This document shows, in pieces, positions 32,259 through 40,341 of a DNA stretch of 64,000 nt. The stretch's first letter is position 1, and every line of letters begins with the position of its first letter. The DNA lies in contig NZ_LMDV01000008.1 in assembly GCF_001425175.1 (NCBI RefSeq), positions 91,363 through 155,362 of the forward strand, given 5' to 3'. The translations under genes were made by a program, and so were the position numbers. Under the pieces are notes generated by a model. That model did not search any database, was not told the DNA's origin, and was given only the letters and a program-made list of their open reading frames with translations. This DNA comes from Nocardioides sp. Root1257. GTDB lineage: Bacteria > Actinomycetota > Actinomycetes > Propionibacteriales > Nocardioidaceae.

Positions 32259-33428
32259 TCAGCGAGGCACCAGGACGCGCGACGGCGTACCGAGGCGGGC
32301 CGCCGGCGCGGCCTGGGCGCGCAGGTGGATGTTCTGCAGCAGGCCGATGGCCAGCAGGCCGGCGAACATCGAGCTGCCGCCGTACGACACGAACGGCAGG
32401 GGTACGCCGGTCACCGGCATGATGCCGAGGCACATGCCGACGTTCTGGAAGGCCTGGAAGCCGAACCAACAGGCGATGCCGGCCGCGGCGAGCCGGCCGA
32501 AGACGTCGTCGGTGCGGGCGGCGATGGCGAGCGCGCGCCAGATGACGACGGCGAGCAGCGCGATCAGGACGCCGGCGCCGACGAGCCCGAGCTCCTCGCC
32601 GGCGACGGTGAAGACGAAGTCGGTGTGCTGCTCGGGCACGAAGCCGGCCCGGGTCTGCGAACCGTCGAAGAGCCCCTGCCCGAAGATCCCGCCGTTGCCG
32701 ATCGCGATCCGCGCCTGCTCCACGTTGTAGCCGGCGCCCCGCGGGTCCAGGTCCGGGTTGGTGAACGCCAGGAACCGGTCGACCTGGTACTGCTTCAGGA
32801 AGCCGGCGGCCACCGCGGCCACCGCCGCGGTCACGCCCCCGGCCGCCAGCAGCCCCAGCCAGCGCCGCGGCGCACCCGACGCGGCGAGCACGCCGAGCAC
32901 GGTCGCCGAGAGCACCAGCATGGTGCCGAGGTCGGGCTGGAGCAGGATCAGGGCCGTGGGCACGCCGGCGATCACGAGCATCCCGACGACGTCGCCGACC
33001 GACCCGCGCGACCCGACGACCCGGCCACGACGGACGTCGGCGCGCTCGGCGACCCACAGGGCCATCCCGATGACGACGGCGAGCTTGGCGAACTCCGACG
33101 GCTGGATCGACATCCCGCCCAGCTGGAGCCAGGACCGCGAGCCGTTGATGGTGGTGCCCATCGCGAGCACCAGCACCAGGCCGGCCACGGAGCCGAGGTA
33201 GACCAGGGGCGCGACGATGCGGACCCACCGGTGGTCGGTCAGCAGCACGGTGCCCATCAGGACCAGGCCGATCACGACGTTGACGAGCTGCTTGCGCAGG
33301 TACGCCGTGGTGTCGCCGCCCGTGAGGTCTGCGCGGTGGCTGGTCGCCGACCACACCAGCAGCGTCCCGAGGGTCAGCAACGCGAGGACGGCGACCATCA
33401 GCAGCCAGTCGAGGCGGGGCAGCCGCAC
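32259..33428 (-). CDS. rodA: Peptidoglycan glycosyltransferase RodA (SEDS family)
   Basis: A 389-residue SEDS protein with about ten membrane segments. Family landmarks are PSEFAKLAVVIGMALWVAER, QPDLGTMLVL, PEQHTDFVFTVAGEELGLVG with the catalytic Asp region, and the C-terminal GVPLPFVSYGGSSMFAGLLAIGLLQ. RodA polymerises lipid II glycan strands during cell elongation and works with the PBP2 encoded upstream (mrdA), from which it is separated by one base. It is the last gene of the mreB-mreC-mreD-mrdA-rodA operon. Confidence 0.95.
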   Translation of the reverse strand: MRLPRLDWLLMVAVLALLTLGTLLVWSATSHRADLTGGDTTAYLRKQLVNVVIGLVLMGTVLLTDHRWVRIVAPLVYLGSVAGLVLVLAMGTTINGSRSWLQLGGMSIQPSEFAKLAVVIGMALWVAERADVRRGRVVGSRGSVGDVVGMLVIAGVPTALILLQPDLGTMLVLSATVLGVLAASGAPRRWLGLLAAGGVTAAVAAVAAGFLKQYQVDRFLAFTNPDLDPRGAGYNVEQARIAIGNGGIFGQGLFDGSQTRAGFVPEQHTDFVFTVAGEELGLVGAGVLIALLAVVIWRALAIAARTDDVFGRLAAAGIACWFGFQAFQNVGMCLGIMPVTGVPLPFVSYGGSSMFAGLLAIGLLQNIHLRAQAAPAARLGTPSRVLVPR

Positions 33429-33429
33429 G

Positions 33430-35568
33430 TCAGTCCCCCTTCTTCGGCGGGAGGATCGAGCCGTCCCGCATGAACGTCGGGAGCGCCGACGGCGGCGTCG
33501 TGCCGGCGATCGCGGCCTTCTTCGGGTTCACGGTCATGCCGTCGATCCCGTAGAGCGCCTCCCAGATCTTGCGCACCGCCGGACCGGAGGTGCCCGAGCC
33601 CGTGCCGGCCTGGGTGACCATCATGATCACCACGTAGTCCTTGTCGTACGTCGCGACCCACGAGGTCGACTGCTTGCCCTCGACCTCGGCGGAGCCCGTC
33701 TTGCCCCGCAGGTGGACCCGGTCGAGCGGGAAGTCGCCGAACTTCCAGGCCAGCGTCCCGTTCCAGGCGCCGTCGGAGCGCACGGTGCCCAGCAGCGCGT
33801 TGTCGACGTAGTCGATCGCCTGGCGGGTGACCTTCGCGTGCCCGACCACCTTGGGCGGGATCTTCTTGACCAGGGCACCGTCGGGACCGACGATCGCCTT
33901 GCCGACGCGCGGGGCGTAGAGGGTGCCGCCGTTGGAGAGCGCGGCGTACGCCCGCGCGAGCTGGATCGGGGTGACGATGGTGTCGCCCTGGCCGATGGTG
34001 AAGTTGGCCGAGTCGCCCTGGCGGAAGTAGTTGCCCTCGAGGCAGAACTCGTGCGCGAAGAGCTTGAGGAACGCCGTCTTCGCGGTGCCCTTGCGGTCCA
34101 TCGAGCAGTAGTAGTCCTTCATCGACGCGTAGTACGACGCGCGCCAGACCCGGTCGCCGACCCGGCCGCTCGCCTCGCCGGGGATGTCGATGCCGGTCTT
34201 CTCCCCGAACCCGAAGGTGTGGGCCGCGGCGGCCAGCGGGTCCTTGGCCTTCGAGTCGGCCGGGTCCGAGCCGTACTTCTGCCAGAAGTGCAGGCCCACC
34301 CGGTAGAAGAAGGTGTCGCAGGAGACGTTGAGCGCCTCCGCGAAGCCGATGTTGCCGTAGGACTCGGACTCGTAGTTCTTGAACCAGCGGTTGCCGATCT
34401 GCAGACCGCTGGTGCAGCCGAGGCGGGTGTCGGGACCCAGGTCGTCGGACAGCGCTCCGGTCGACATGAACGGCTTCCAGGTGGAGCCGGGCGCGAACTG
34501 GCCCTGGGTGGCTCGGCTCAGCAGCGGGTTGTCCGCCTGCGCCGAGTAGAGCCGGGCCAGCTGCTTCTTGGAGATGCCGCCGACCCACTCCGACGGGTCG
34601 TACGTCGGCTGGCTGGCCATCGCCACGATGCGGCCGGTCTTCGCCTCCATCACGACCGCCGCGCCCGAGTCGGCCACGTAGTTCTTGTGCGTCACCGGGT
34701 CGTACTGCGTTCGCGCGGTCGCGATCGTGTCCGCCAGCTGCCGCTCGACGATGCCCTGGACCTTGGCGTCGATGCTGGTGACCAGGGTGTTGCCCGGCTC
34801 CCCCGCCACCTCGCCGTCGTCGCCCAGCACGCGGCCCATCGAGTCGACCGCGACACTCTTGTAGCCCGGCATGCCGCGCAGCCAGCGGTCGTACTCCTTC
34901 TCGATCCCGGCGCGACCGACCGACGAGGCGCCGTTGACGGACGTGTCGTCGTCCTGCTCGGCCTGGTCGAGCTCGTCCTCGGTGATCGGGCTCAGGTAGC
35001 CGAGCACGTGGGCGAGGTTGATGCCGTACGGCTGGGGGTAGGCGCGCACGCTCTGCTGCTCGGCGACCACGCCCGGGAAGTCCTCGGGCTGCTCGAGCAC
35101 CCGCAGGGCCACCGACTTCTTCACGTCCTCGGCGACCGGCACCGGCTGGTAGGGCGAGCCGTTCCAGCACACGCCGGGCTCGGAGCCCTCGTCGCCGCAG
35201 GTCACGAGCTGCTTGCGGATCCGGTGGGCCGGCACGTCCACGACGCCGGCGACCCGCTCCAGCAGCACCTTCTGCTGGTGCTCGTCGAGCTTGCCGAGCA
35301 CGGTGCGGTCGATCGAGACCACCCACGAGGTCCGGTTCGCGACCAGCGGGCGGCCCATGTCGTCGACGATCAGTCCGCGCTGCGGCTGGACGACGACCTC
35401 GCGGACCGACTGCGAGGTCGCCTGCGCGTGGTACTCGTCGCCGCCGACGACCTGGAGGTAGTAGAGCCGCACGAAGAGCGTCGCGAAGAGCGAGAACACC
35501 AGCGCCTGGATGACGAGCAGCCGCAGCCGGCCGGTGCGCTGGGTCGCGTTCTGGTTCTGGGGAGACAT
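33430..35568 (-). CDS. mrdA: Penicillin-binding protein 2 (class B transpeptidase)
   Basis: A 712-residue PBP2. An N-terminal membrane segment (about 17-38) is followed by the PBP dimer domain and a C-terminal transpeptidase: APGSTWKP gives the Ser-x-x-Lys pair near residue 362, SCDTFFYRVG the second motif near 414, and KTGSAEV the KTG box near 622. With RodA it forms the elongasome synthase. Its ATG overlaps the mreD stop as TGATG. The frame upstream to 35652 runs into mreD, so ATG 35568 is the start. The length is at the upper end for the family. Confidence 0.95.
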   Translation of the reverse strand: MSPQNQNATQRTGRLRLLVIQALVFSLFATLFVRLYYLQVVGGDEYHAQATSQSVREVVVQPQRGLIVDDMGRPLVANRTSWVVSIDRTVLGKLDEHQQKVLLERVAGVVDVPAHRIRKQLVTCGDEGSEPGVCWNGSPYQPVPVAEDVKKSVALRVLEQPEDFPGVVAEQQSVRAYPQPYGINLAHVLGYLSPITEDELDQAEQDDDTSVNGASSVGRAGIEKEYDRWLRGMPGYKSVAVDSMGRVLGDDGEVAGEPGNTLVTSIDAKVQGIVERQLADTIATARTQYDPVTHKNYVADSGAAVVMEAKTGRIVAMASQPTYDPSEWVGGISKKQLARLYSAQADNPLLSRATQGQFAPGSTWKPFMSTGALSDDLGPDTRLGCTSGLQIGNRWFKNYESESYGNIGFAEALNVSCDTFFYRVGLHFWQKYGSDPADSKAKDPLAAAAHTFGFGEKTGIDIPGEASGRVGDRVWRASYYASMKDYYCSMDRKGTAKTAFLKLFAHEFCLEGNYFRQGDSANFTIGQGDTIVTPIQLARAYAALSNGGTLYAPRVGKAIVGPDGALVKKIPPKVVGHAKVTRQAIDYVDNALLGTVRSDGAWNGTLAWKFGDFPLDRVHLRGKTGSAEVEGKQSTSWVATYDKDYVVIMMVTQAGTGSGTSGPAVRKIWEALYGIDGMTVNPKKAAIAGTTPPSALPTFMRDGSILPPKKGD

Positions 35569-36089
35569 CAGGTGAGGGACCGGTCCGGCTCGAGCTGCCG
35601 GAACATCGCCATCACGGGCGGCAGCACCAGCGGTGTCAGCACGACGTCCCACAGCACGCCGACCAGGACCACCTCGAGCAGCTCCGGGATCGCGATCGGA
35701 TCACCGAGCACCAGACCGGACAGCGCGAAGACCGACGTGCCGACGAACGACGACGCGGCGACCGTCGCGACGACGGTGCCGGCGGTCAGGGTCCCGCTGG
35801 ACCGCGCGTCGCGGCGCACCCGGCCGGCGACGTACCCGACGACGACCAGGGCCAGCGCCCAGCGCCCGGCGAGGTGGTCGGCGGGCGGCGCGAGGTCGAG
35901 GGCGAGGCCGGCGATGAAGCCGAGGACGGCGGCGAACTCCGGGCCGCGGACCAGAGCGGCGCCGACGACGACGAGCAGGCAGACGTTGGGGACGATCCCG
36001 TCCCAGGACAGGTGCGGGAAGAACGACACCTGGAGGATCAGCGCGACGCCGACGGCGGCCGCCGCGACCAGTGCGCGCAGGGCAGTCAT
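35568..36089 (-). CDS. mreD: Rod shape-determining protein MreD
   Basis: A 173-residue membrane protein with five predicted segments, beginning MTALRALVAAAAVGVALILQ; the GFIAGLALDLAPPADHLAGRWAL segment is characteristic of MreD. It links MreC to the PBP2-RodA synthase in the elongasome. It overlaps mrdA by TGATG and follows mreC by 10 bases. Confidence 0.9.
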   Translation of the reverse strand: MTALRALVAAAAVGVALILQVSFFPHLSWDGIVPNVCLLVVVGAALVRGPEFAAVLGFIAGLALDLAPPADHLAGRWALALVVVGYVAGRVRRDARSSGTLTAGTVVATVAASSFVGTSVFALSGLVLGDPIAIPELLEVVLVGVLWDVVLTPLVLPPVMAMFRQLEPDRSLT

Positions 36090-36099
36090 CGTGGGCTCC

Positions 36100-37026
36100 T
36101 CACTGCAGGTCCCCGTCGGCGCCGATGACGGCACGGTCGCTGGTGGTGCCGGTCGGGACGACGACGCCGACCAGGTCGAGGGCGCCGAAGTCGACGAACG
36201 GGTCGATGACCGCGCGCTGTGCCGTCTCGCGCAGGCTGCTGTAGACGGTGGTGACGCGGCCGACCGGTACGCCGGCGACGTACGGGCCGCCGGCCTCGCT
36301 CCCCCAGGTGACGACGGTGTCGTTCTTGGCGGGCACCGCGGTGTCGTCGACGAGCTCGAGGTCGAGGCGGCCGTCGCCACCGAGGACGCCACGGCCGTGC
36401 AGGAAGCCGACCTCCATGCTCCGCCCGACCCGGCCGCCCACCACCGAGTCGGCGTCGACGATGAGGAGCACGGTCGCGGTCGTGCGGGTGACCCGCAGGA
36501 CCCGGCCGACCAGGCCGTCGTTGTTGACCACGGTCAGGTCGGGGTGCACGCCGGCCTCGGAGCCGGCGTCGATGGTCACGGTGCGCGAGAAGGACTGGGA
36601 GGGTCCGAGGCCGACCACGCGGGCCGGCACCAGGGAGTACCCGAGGCTCTGGGCGGCGGCCGTGAGGCCGTCGTACTCCTCGAGCCGGTTGCGGTCGTAG
36701 TCCTGCGTGGCGACCTGGGAGCGCAGGTCGGAGTTCTCGGCCTGGAGGTCGAGGAGGTCCTGCTGCATCGAGTCGCGGGTGCGGAACCAGTCGGGGACGG
36801 CGGTGAACGGGCGGATCGCGGTCGCCGTGCCCACCTCGACGGGGCCGAAGACCTCACCGACCGCGCGCCGGGCCGGGTCGATCGGCGAGGAGCCGAGCGA
36901 GTCGAGGCTCATCACCGTGAGGCAGGCCAGCACGAGAGCGACCAGCAGTCCCCGCGAGGGACGCTGCTGGTCGTCGGAGCCGCGCCAGCGGCGCTCCCTG
37001 CGGCGCTCGAACCCGTCGAGCCTCAT
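36100..37026 (-). CDS. mreC: Rod shape-determining protein MreC
   Basis: A 308-residue protein. A basic cytoplasmic start (MRLDGFERRRERRWRG) is followed by one membrane segment (LLVALVLACLTVM), an Asp/Leu-rich coiled coil (DSMQQDLLDLQAENSDLRSQ), and a beta-barrel C-terminal part (VTIDAGSEAGVHPDLTVV, VTWGSEAGGPYVAGVPVG). MreC scaffolds PBP2 and RodA outside the membrane. ATG 37026 overlaps the mreB stop by ATGA. Confidence 0.92.
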   Translation of the reverse strand: MRLDGFERRRERRWRGSDDQQRPSRGLLVALVLACLTVMSLDSLGSSPIDPARRAVGEVFGPVEVGTATAIRPFTAVPDWFRTRDSMQQDLLDLQAENSDLRSQVATQDYDRNRLEEYDGLTAAAQSLGYSLVPARVVGLGPSQSFSRTVTIDAGSEAGVHPDLTVVNNDGLVGRVLRVTRTTATVLLIVDADSVVGGRVGRSMEVGFLHGRGVLGGDGRLDLELVDDTAVPAKNDTVVTWGSEAGGPYVAGVPVGRVTTVYSSLRETAQRAVIDPFVDFGALDLVGVVVPTGTTSDRAVIGADGDLQ

Positions 37027-38054
37027 CCGACCCGCCTGCGGTCGGAGACCAGGACCTGCTGGAGCGCCTCGAACTCCTGCACGCACTTGCCGGCACCCAT
37101 CGCGACCGAGGTGAGCGGCTCCTCGGCGACGTGGACGGGCATGCCGGTCTCGTGCCGCAGCCGCTCGTCGAGGCCGCGCAGCAGGGCGCCGCCGCCGGTC
37201 AGCACGATGCCGCGGTCCATGATGTCGCCGGCCAGCTCGGGCGGGGTCTGGTCGAGCGTGCTGCGGACCGCGTCGACGATCGCGTGCAGCGGCTCCTCGA
37301 GCGCCTGTCGGACCTCGGCGCTGGACACCACGACGGTGCGGGGCAGCCCGGAGACCAGGTCGCGGCCGCGGATCTCCGCCTCCGGCTCGTCGAGCATCGG
37401 GAACGCGGAGCCGAGGGTCATCTTGACCTCCTCGGCGGTGCGCTCGCCGAGCATCAGCGCGTGCTCCTTCTTCATCCACGCGACGATCGCCTGGTCGAGG
37501 TCGTCGCCGGCGGTGCGGATCGAGAGGCTGGTGACGATGCCGCCCAGCGAGATGACCGCGACCTCCGTCGTGCCCCCACCGACGTCGACGACCATGTTGC
37601 CGGTCGGCTGGTGGACGGGGAGCCCAGCGCCGATCGCGGCGGCCATCGGCTCCTCGATGATGTAGACCGTGCGGGCGCCGGCCTGGTAGCCGGCCTCCTT
37701 GACCGCGCGCTGCTCGACGGCCGTGACGCCGCTCGGCACGCAGATCACCATCCGCGGCTTGGCGAAGTAGCGACGCCGGTGCACCTGCTGGATGAAGTAG
37801 CGCAGCATCTGCTCGGTGGCCTCGAAGTCGGCGATCACGCCGTCCTTGAGCGGGCGGATCGCGGCGATGTTGTCGGGCGTGCGCCCGATCATCCGCTTGG
37901 CCTCGTGGCCGACGGCGAGGATCTCGCCGGTGCTGTCGTTGATCGCCACCACGCTCGGCTCGTCGAGCAGCACGCCCTTGCCGCGCACGTAGACCAACGT
38001 GTTCGCGGTGCCGAGGTCGACGGCCATGTCGCGGCCGATGAAACTGTTAGCCAT
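37023..38054 (-). CDS. mreB: Rod shape-determining actin homologue MreB
   Basis: A 343-residue actin-fold ATPase. Phosphate-1 motif DMAVDLGTANTLVYVRG near the N-terminus, phosphate-2 VDVGGGTTEVAVISLGG, and adenosine-site VLTGGGALLRGLDERL near the C-terminus are all intact. It forms membrane filaments that steer wall elongation. ATG 38054 is chosen over a longer frame to 38090 because MANSFIGRDMAVDLG is the family start, with AAGG seven bases upstream. First gene of the mreBCD-mrdA-rodA operon. Confidence 0.95.
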   Translation of the reverse strand: MANSFIGRDMAVDLGTANTLVYVRGKGVLLDEPSVVAINDSTGEILAVGHEAKRMIGRTPDNIAAIRPLKDGVIADFEATEQMLRYFIQQVHRRRYFAKPRMVICVPSGVTAVEQRAVKEAGYQAGARTVYIIEEPMAAAIGAGLPVHQPTGNMVVDVGGGTTEVAVISLGGIVTSLSIRTAGDDLDQAIVAWMKKEHALMLGERTAEEVKMTLGSAFPMLDEPEAEIRGRDLVSGLPRTVVVSSAEVRQALEEPLHAIVDAVRSTLDQTPPELAGDIMDRGIVLTGGGALLRGLDERLRHETGMPVHVAEEPLTSVAMGAGKCVQEFEALQQVLVSDRRRVG

Positions 38055-38170
38055 CGTGTCGCCTTGTTGCAGGTGGGGAAGAAGTGACAACAGGCTACGA
38101 AGTCACAGCCTCCGCGCTTGGGAGGACACGCGGCGTCACCTGCAGCAATGCCCCGCTGCAGCGCAGCTGG

Positions 38171-38557
38171 TCAGCGCGGGTCGGTGCCGTCGGCGACCGG
38201 GATCGGCGTCGACCGGACCCGCAGGACCAGGGCACCGGCTCCGGCGTCGTGCGTCGCCTCGAGCACGACGCCCGTGCGGCTGGCGTCGAGACGGGCGACC
38301 GCGCCGTCCGAGCGGTCCAGTCCCCAGCCGTCGGCGACGAGGCTGGCGGCCAGGCGGTCCAGGGCCTGCGCGGACACGCTCGCGGCGTCGAGCCGGGCCC
38401 GCACCACCACGGTGTCCCCACGCTGCCCGACGACGACCTGGGGCTCGACCAGCTGGACGTGGCCCGTCGCGATCGCCCAGGAGCCGGTCGCGTAGGCACG
38501 GACCCTCTCCACCGCCGCCGCCAGTGGCGCGACGACGTGACCGGTCCCGAGCTCCAT
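38171..38557 (-). CDS. Hypothetical protein, 128 residues
   Basis: A soluble protein of 128 residues lying between mreB and the 2H phosphoesterase gene on the same strand. It alternates hydrophobic beta strands (QLVEPQVVVGQRGDTVVVRARL, GVVLEATHDAGAGALVLRV) with short helices and has no signal peptide or recognised motif. The frame is clean and compositionally like its neighbours, so I take it as a real gene without assigned function. The 116-bp gap to mreB probably carries the mre promoter. Confidence 0.55.
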   Translation of the reverse strand: MELGTGHVVAPLAAAVERVRAYATGSWAIATGHVQLVEPQVVVGQRGDTVVVRARLDAASVSAQALDRLAASLVADGWGLDRSDGAVARLDASRTGVVLEATHDAGAGALVLRVRSTPIPVADGTDPR

Positions 38558-38593
38558 GCGAGGAGGCTGCCCGGAGTCGCCCCGCCGAAACCG

Positions 38594-39151
38594 TCAGTTC
38601 CCAGCGAGTGTGGGGATCGGGGGCCCGAGCGGGAGCTCGGCGACAGTGCGCCACGACCCCGGGTGGTCGGTGCCGGCGATGAGTCGCGCTCGATCGATGC
38701 GCGTGGCGACGGGCAGCGCGACACCCACCTCGGCCGCGACCCGCCGGAGCTCGGCGGCGCTGCCCAGCCGAGCCTCACCGACGGTCAGGTGCGGGACCAC
38801 GTCCTCGAACCGGCCGCCGTACGGCAGCACACCGGGGAACGCGTCGCAGACCCGCTCCGTGAGGGCGCGGAACGGTCGGTCCGGCTCGGGCGCCAGCCAC
38901 AGCACGTCGTCGCCGAACCACGCGCACTCGGCGAACGCGCAGTCGAACGCCGGCACGGCCGCGCACGCCTCGCGCAGTCGGCGTACGACGTCCGGGTCGA
39001 CGTCGGCCGGTGGGACGAACGGGTAGAGCACCGTGACGTGCGCCGGCACGCCCCACGCGGCGGACTGGTCGAGGCGGCTCCGGTGGTCGGCCACCGCCGG
39101 CTCGGCGGCGGCGACCGGCACGATGACCGCCGTCTGGGTCGGCTCGACCAC
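38594..39151 (-). CDS. 2'-5' RNA ligase superfamily (2H phosphoesterase) protein
   Basis: A 185-residue protein starting at GTG 39151. The two HxT motifs that define the 2H phosphoesterases are HVTVLYPF (near residue 38) and HLTVGEARLG (near residue 121). Relatives include bacterial 2'-5' RNA ligase LigT and cyclic phosphodiesterases acting on RNA or nucleotide 2',3'-cyclic ends. The true substrate here is not evident. It lies 11 bases downstream of ndk on the same strand. Confidence 0.85.
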   Translation of the reverse strand: MVEPTQTAVIVPVAAAEPAVADHRSRLDQSAAWGVPAHVTVLYPFVPPADVDPDVVRRLREACAAVPAFDCAFAECAWFGDDVLWLAPEPDRPFRALTERVCDAFPGVLPYGGRFEDVVPHLTVGEARLGSAAELRRVAAEVGVALPVATRIDRARLIAGTDHPGSWRTVAELPLGPPIPTLAGN

Positions 39152-39162
39152 CGTGGCGCCCG

Positions 39163-39582
39163 TCAGAGGTTCGGGAACCAGATCCCGATCTCGCGCTCGG
39201 CGGACTCGGGCGAGTCGGAGCCGTGCACGAGGTTCTGCTGGACCTTCAGGCCCCAGTCGCGCCCGAGGTCCCCGCGGATCGTGCCCGGAGCGGCCGCCGT
39301 GGGGTCGGTCGCACCGGCCAGCGAGCGGAAGCCCTCGATGCAGCGCTCGCCCTCCAGGACGATCGCGACGACCGGCCCGGACAGCATGAAGTCGACGAGC
39401 GGCTGGTAGAACGGCTTGCCCTCGTGCTCGGCGTAGTGCTCGGCGAGCAGCTCGGGGGTCGCGGTCCGCAGGTCGAGCGCCACCAGGGCGTACCCCTTGG
39501 CCTCGATGCGGCGGACGATCTCGCCGACCTGGCCGCGCTGGACGGCGTCGGGCTTGAGCAGGACGAGGGTGCGCTCAGTCAT
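39163..39582 (-). CDS. ndk: Nucleoside diphosphate kinase
   Basis: A 139-residue enzyme that balances nucleoside triphosphate pools. [16 protein letters not shown] is the N-terminal kinase motif with Lys; the catalytic His is in [20 protein letters not shown]; the Kpn loop corresponds to [18 protein letters not shown]. The length is normal. The start at ATG 39582 is supported by the family N-terminus and by a TAGGCT box seven bases upstream. Confidence 0.96.
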   Translation of the reverse strand: MTERTLVLLKPDAVQRGQVGEIVRRIEAKGYALVALDLRTATPELLAEHYAEHEGKPFYQPLVDFMLSGPVVAIVLEGERCIEGFRSLAGATDPTAAAPGTIRGDLGRDWGLKVQQNLVHGSDSPESAEREIGIWFPNL

Positions 39583-39589
39583 GGCAGGC

Positions 39590-39595
39590 AGCCTA
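39590..39595 (-). promoter_or_regulatory. Leaderless -10 box of ndk
   Basis: TAGGCT on the minus strand, seven bases before ATG 39582. It overlaps the stop region of the flavin-binding gene. Confidence 0.45.
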
Positions 39596-40273
39596 TAGAG
39601 ACGCCGCCCGTCGTACGACGTCGGCCGGGACCGGCCCCGAGGCGTCCTCGGCCGGGATCGGGTCGCCGGCCGTGCGGCGCAGCGGGATGACGCCGCCCCA
39701 CACCCCCGCGTCGATGTCCTCCTGGTCGTCGACCGGGCCCTCGCCACGGGACTTCATCGACGCCTCGTGGAGGGGGACGGCGAGCACCGCGGTCGCGGCG
39801 AGCTCCTTGCGGGTGGGCTCGCGCAGCGTCGCGTCCCGGCCGGGGATCATGTGGTCGACCGTGAGGCCGAGGGCGTGGCGGCGCTCGTCGGGGTCCTCGA
39901 CGATGCGCGCCGTACCGATGACGACCGCGGAGCGGTAGTTCATCGAGTGGTGGAAGGCCGACCGCGCGGCCACCAGCCCGTCGAGCTCGGTGACGGTCAC
40001 GCAGACGGTGGCGTCCGCGGCCGAGCGCAGCCAGCCGGCCGCGACCGAGCCGTGCACGTAGAGCGTGCCGTCCTGGTCCGGACCGTCGAGGTCCACCGCG
40101 AAGGCGACCGGAAGCACCACGGGGTGCCCGCCGACCACCACGCCGAGATGGGCGATCAGCGCTTCCGCCAGCAGCCGGTGCAGCTCGGTGCGGTGCTCGA
40201 CCATCCGGTTGCGGCCGCGCCCGACGGTGGTGCGGGGGGTGGGCGAGAGCGGGGTGGCGGCGGTCGTGGTCAC
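39593..40273 (-). CDS. Pyridoxamine 5'-phosphate oxidase-like flavin-binding protein
   Basis: A 226-residue protein with a split-barrel FMN-binding fold. Landmarks are [63 protein letters not shown] and a C-terminal [10 protein letters not shown] that closes the barrel. This subgroup (pyridoxamine phosphate oxidase-like/Nim-like) often has flavin-reductase or B6-linked roles. The start is GTG 40273. It is divergent from a MocR regulator 68 bases away, and the intervening palindrome makes it the likely regulated gene. Confidence 0.82.
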   Translation of the reverse strand: MTTTAATPLSPTPRTTVGRGRNRMVEHRTELHRLLAEALIAHLGVVVGGHPVVLPVAFAVDLDGPDQDGTLYVHGSVAAGWLRSAADATVCVTVTELDGLVAARSAFHHSMNYRSAVVIGTARIVEDPDERRHALGLTVDHMIPGRDATLREPTRKELAATAVLAVPLHEASMKSRGEGPVDDQEDIDAGVWGGVIPLRRTAGDPIPAEDASGPVPADVVRRAASL

Positions 40274-40292
40274 GGGACTAGCCTGACCGAGA

Positions 40293-40318
40293 AGTGGCCT
40301 GTGCGCACGGGCCAATCC
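40293..40318. promoter_or_regulatory. Candidate MocR operator in the divergent gap
   Basis: TGGCCTGTGCGCACGGGCCA (40295-40314) is an 18-of-20 palindrome. The same span carries AGTGGCC (40293-40299) and GGATTGGCCC on the minus strand (40318-40309), the two words also found before the APC permease at the first MocR locus. Likely operator for both divergent genes. Confidence 0.55.
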
Positions 40319-40341
40319 GGCACCAGTTCGACAGGACACTC

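Noticed and set aside
28049..32422. Very long plus-strand open frame (1457 codons) across several genes
   Set aside because: High GC makes stop codons rare in alternative frames. The frame crosses the signal peptidase, LLM and antiporter genes, is Arg/Ala/Pro-rich and has no protein-like motif.
33217..37665. 1482-codon plus-strand frame over rodA-mrdA-mreCD-mreB
   Set aside because: Shadow of conserved genes on the other strand, with skewed composition and no motifs.
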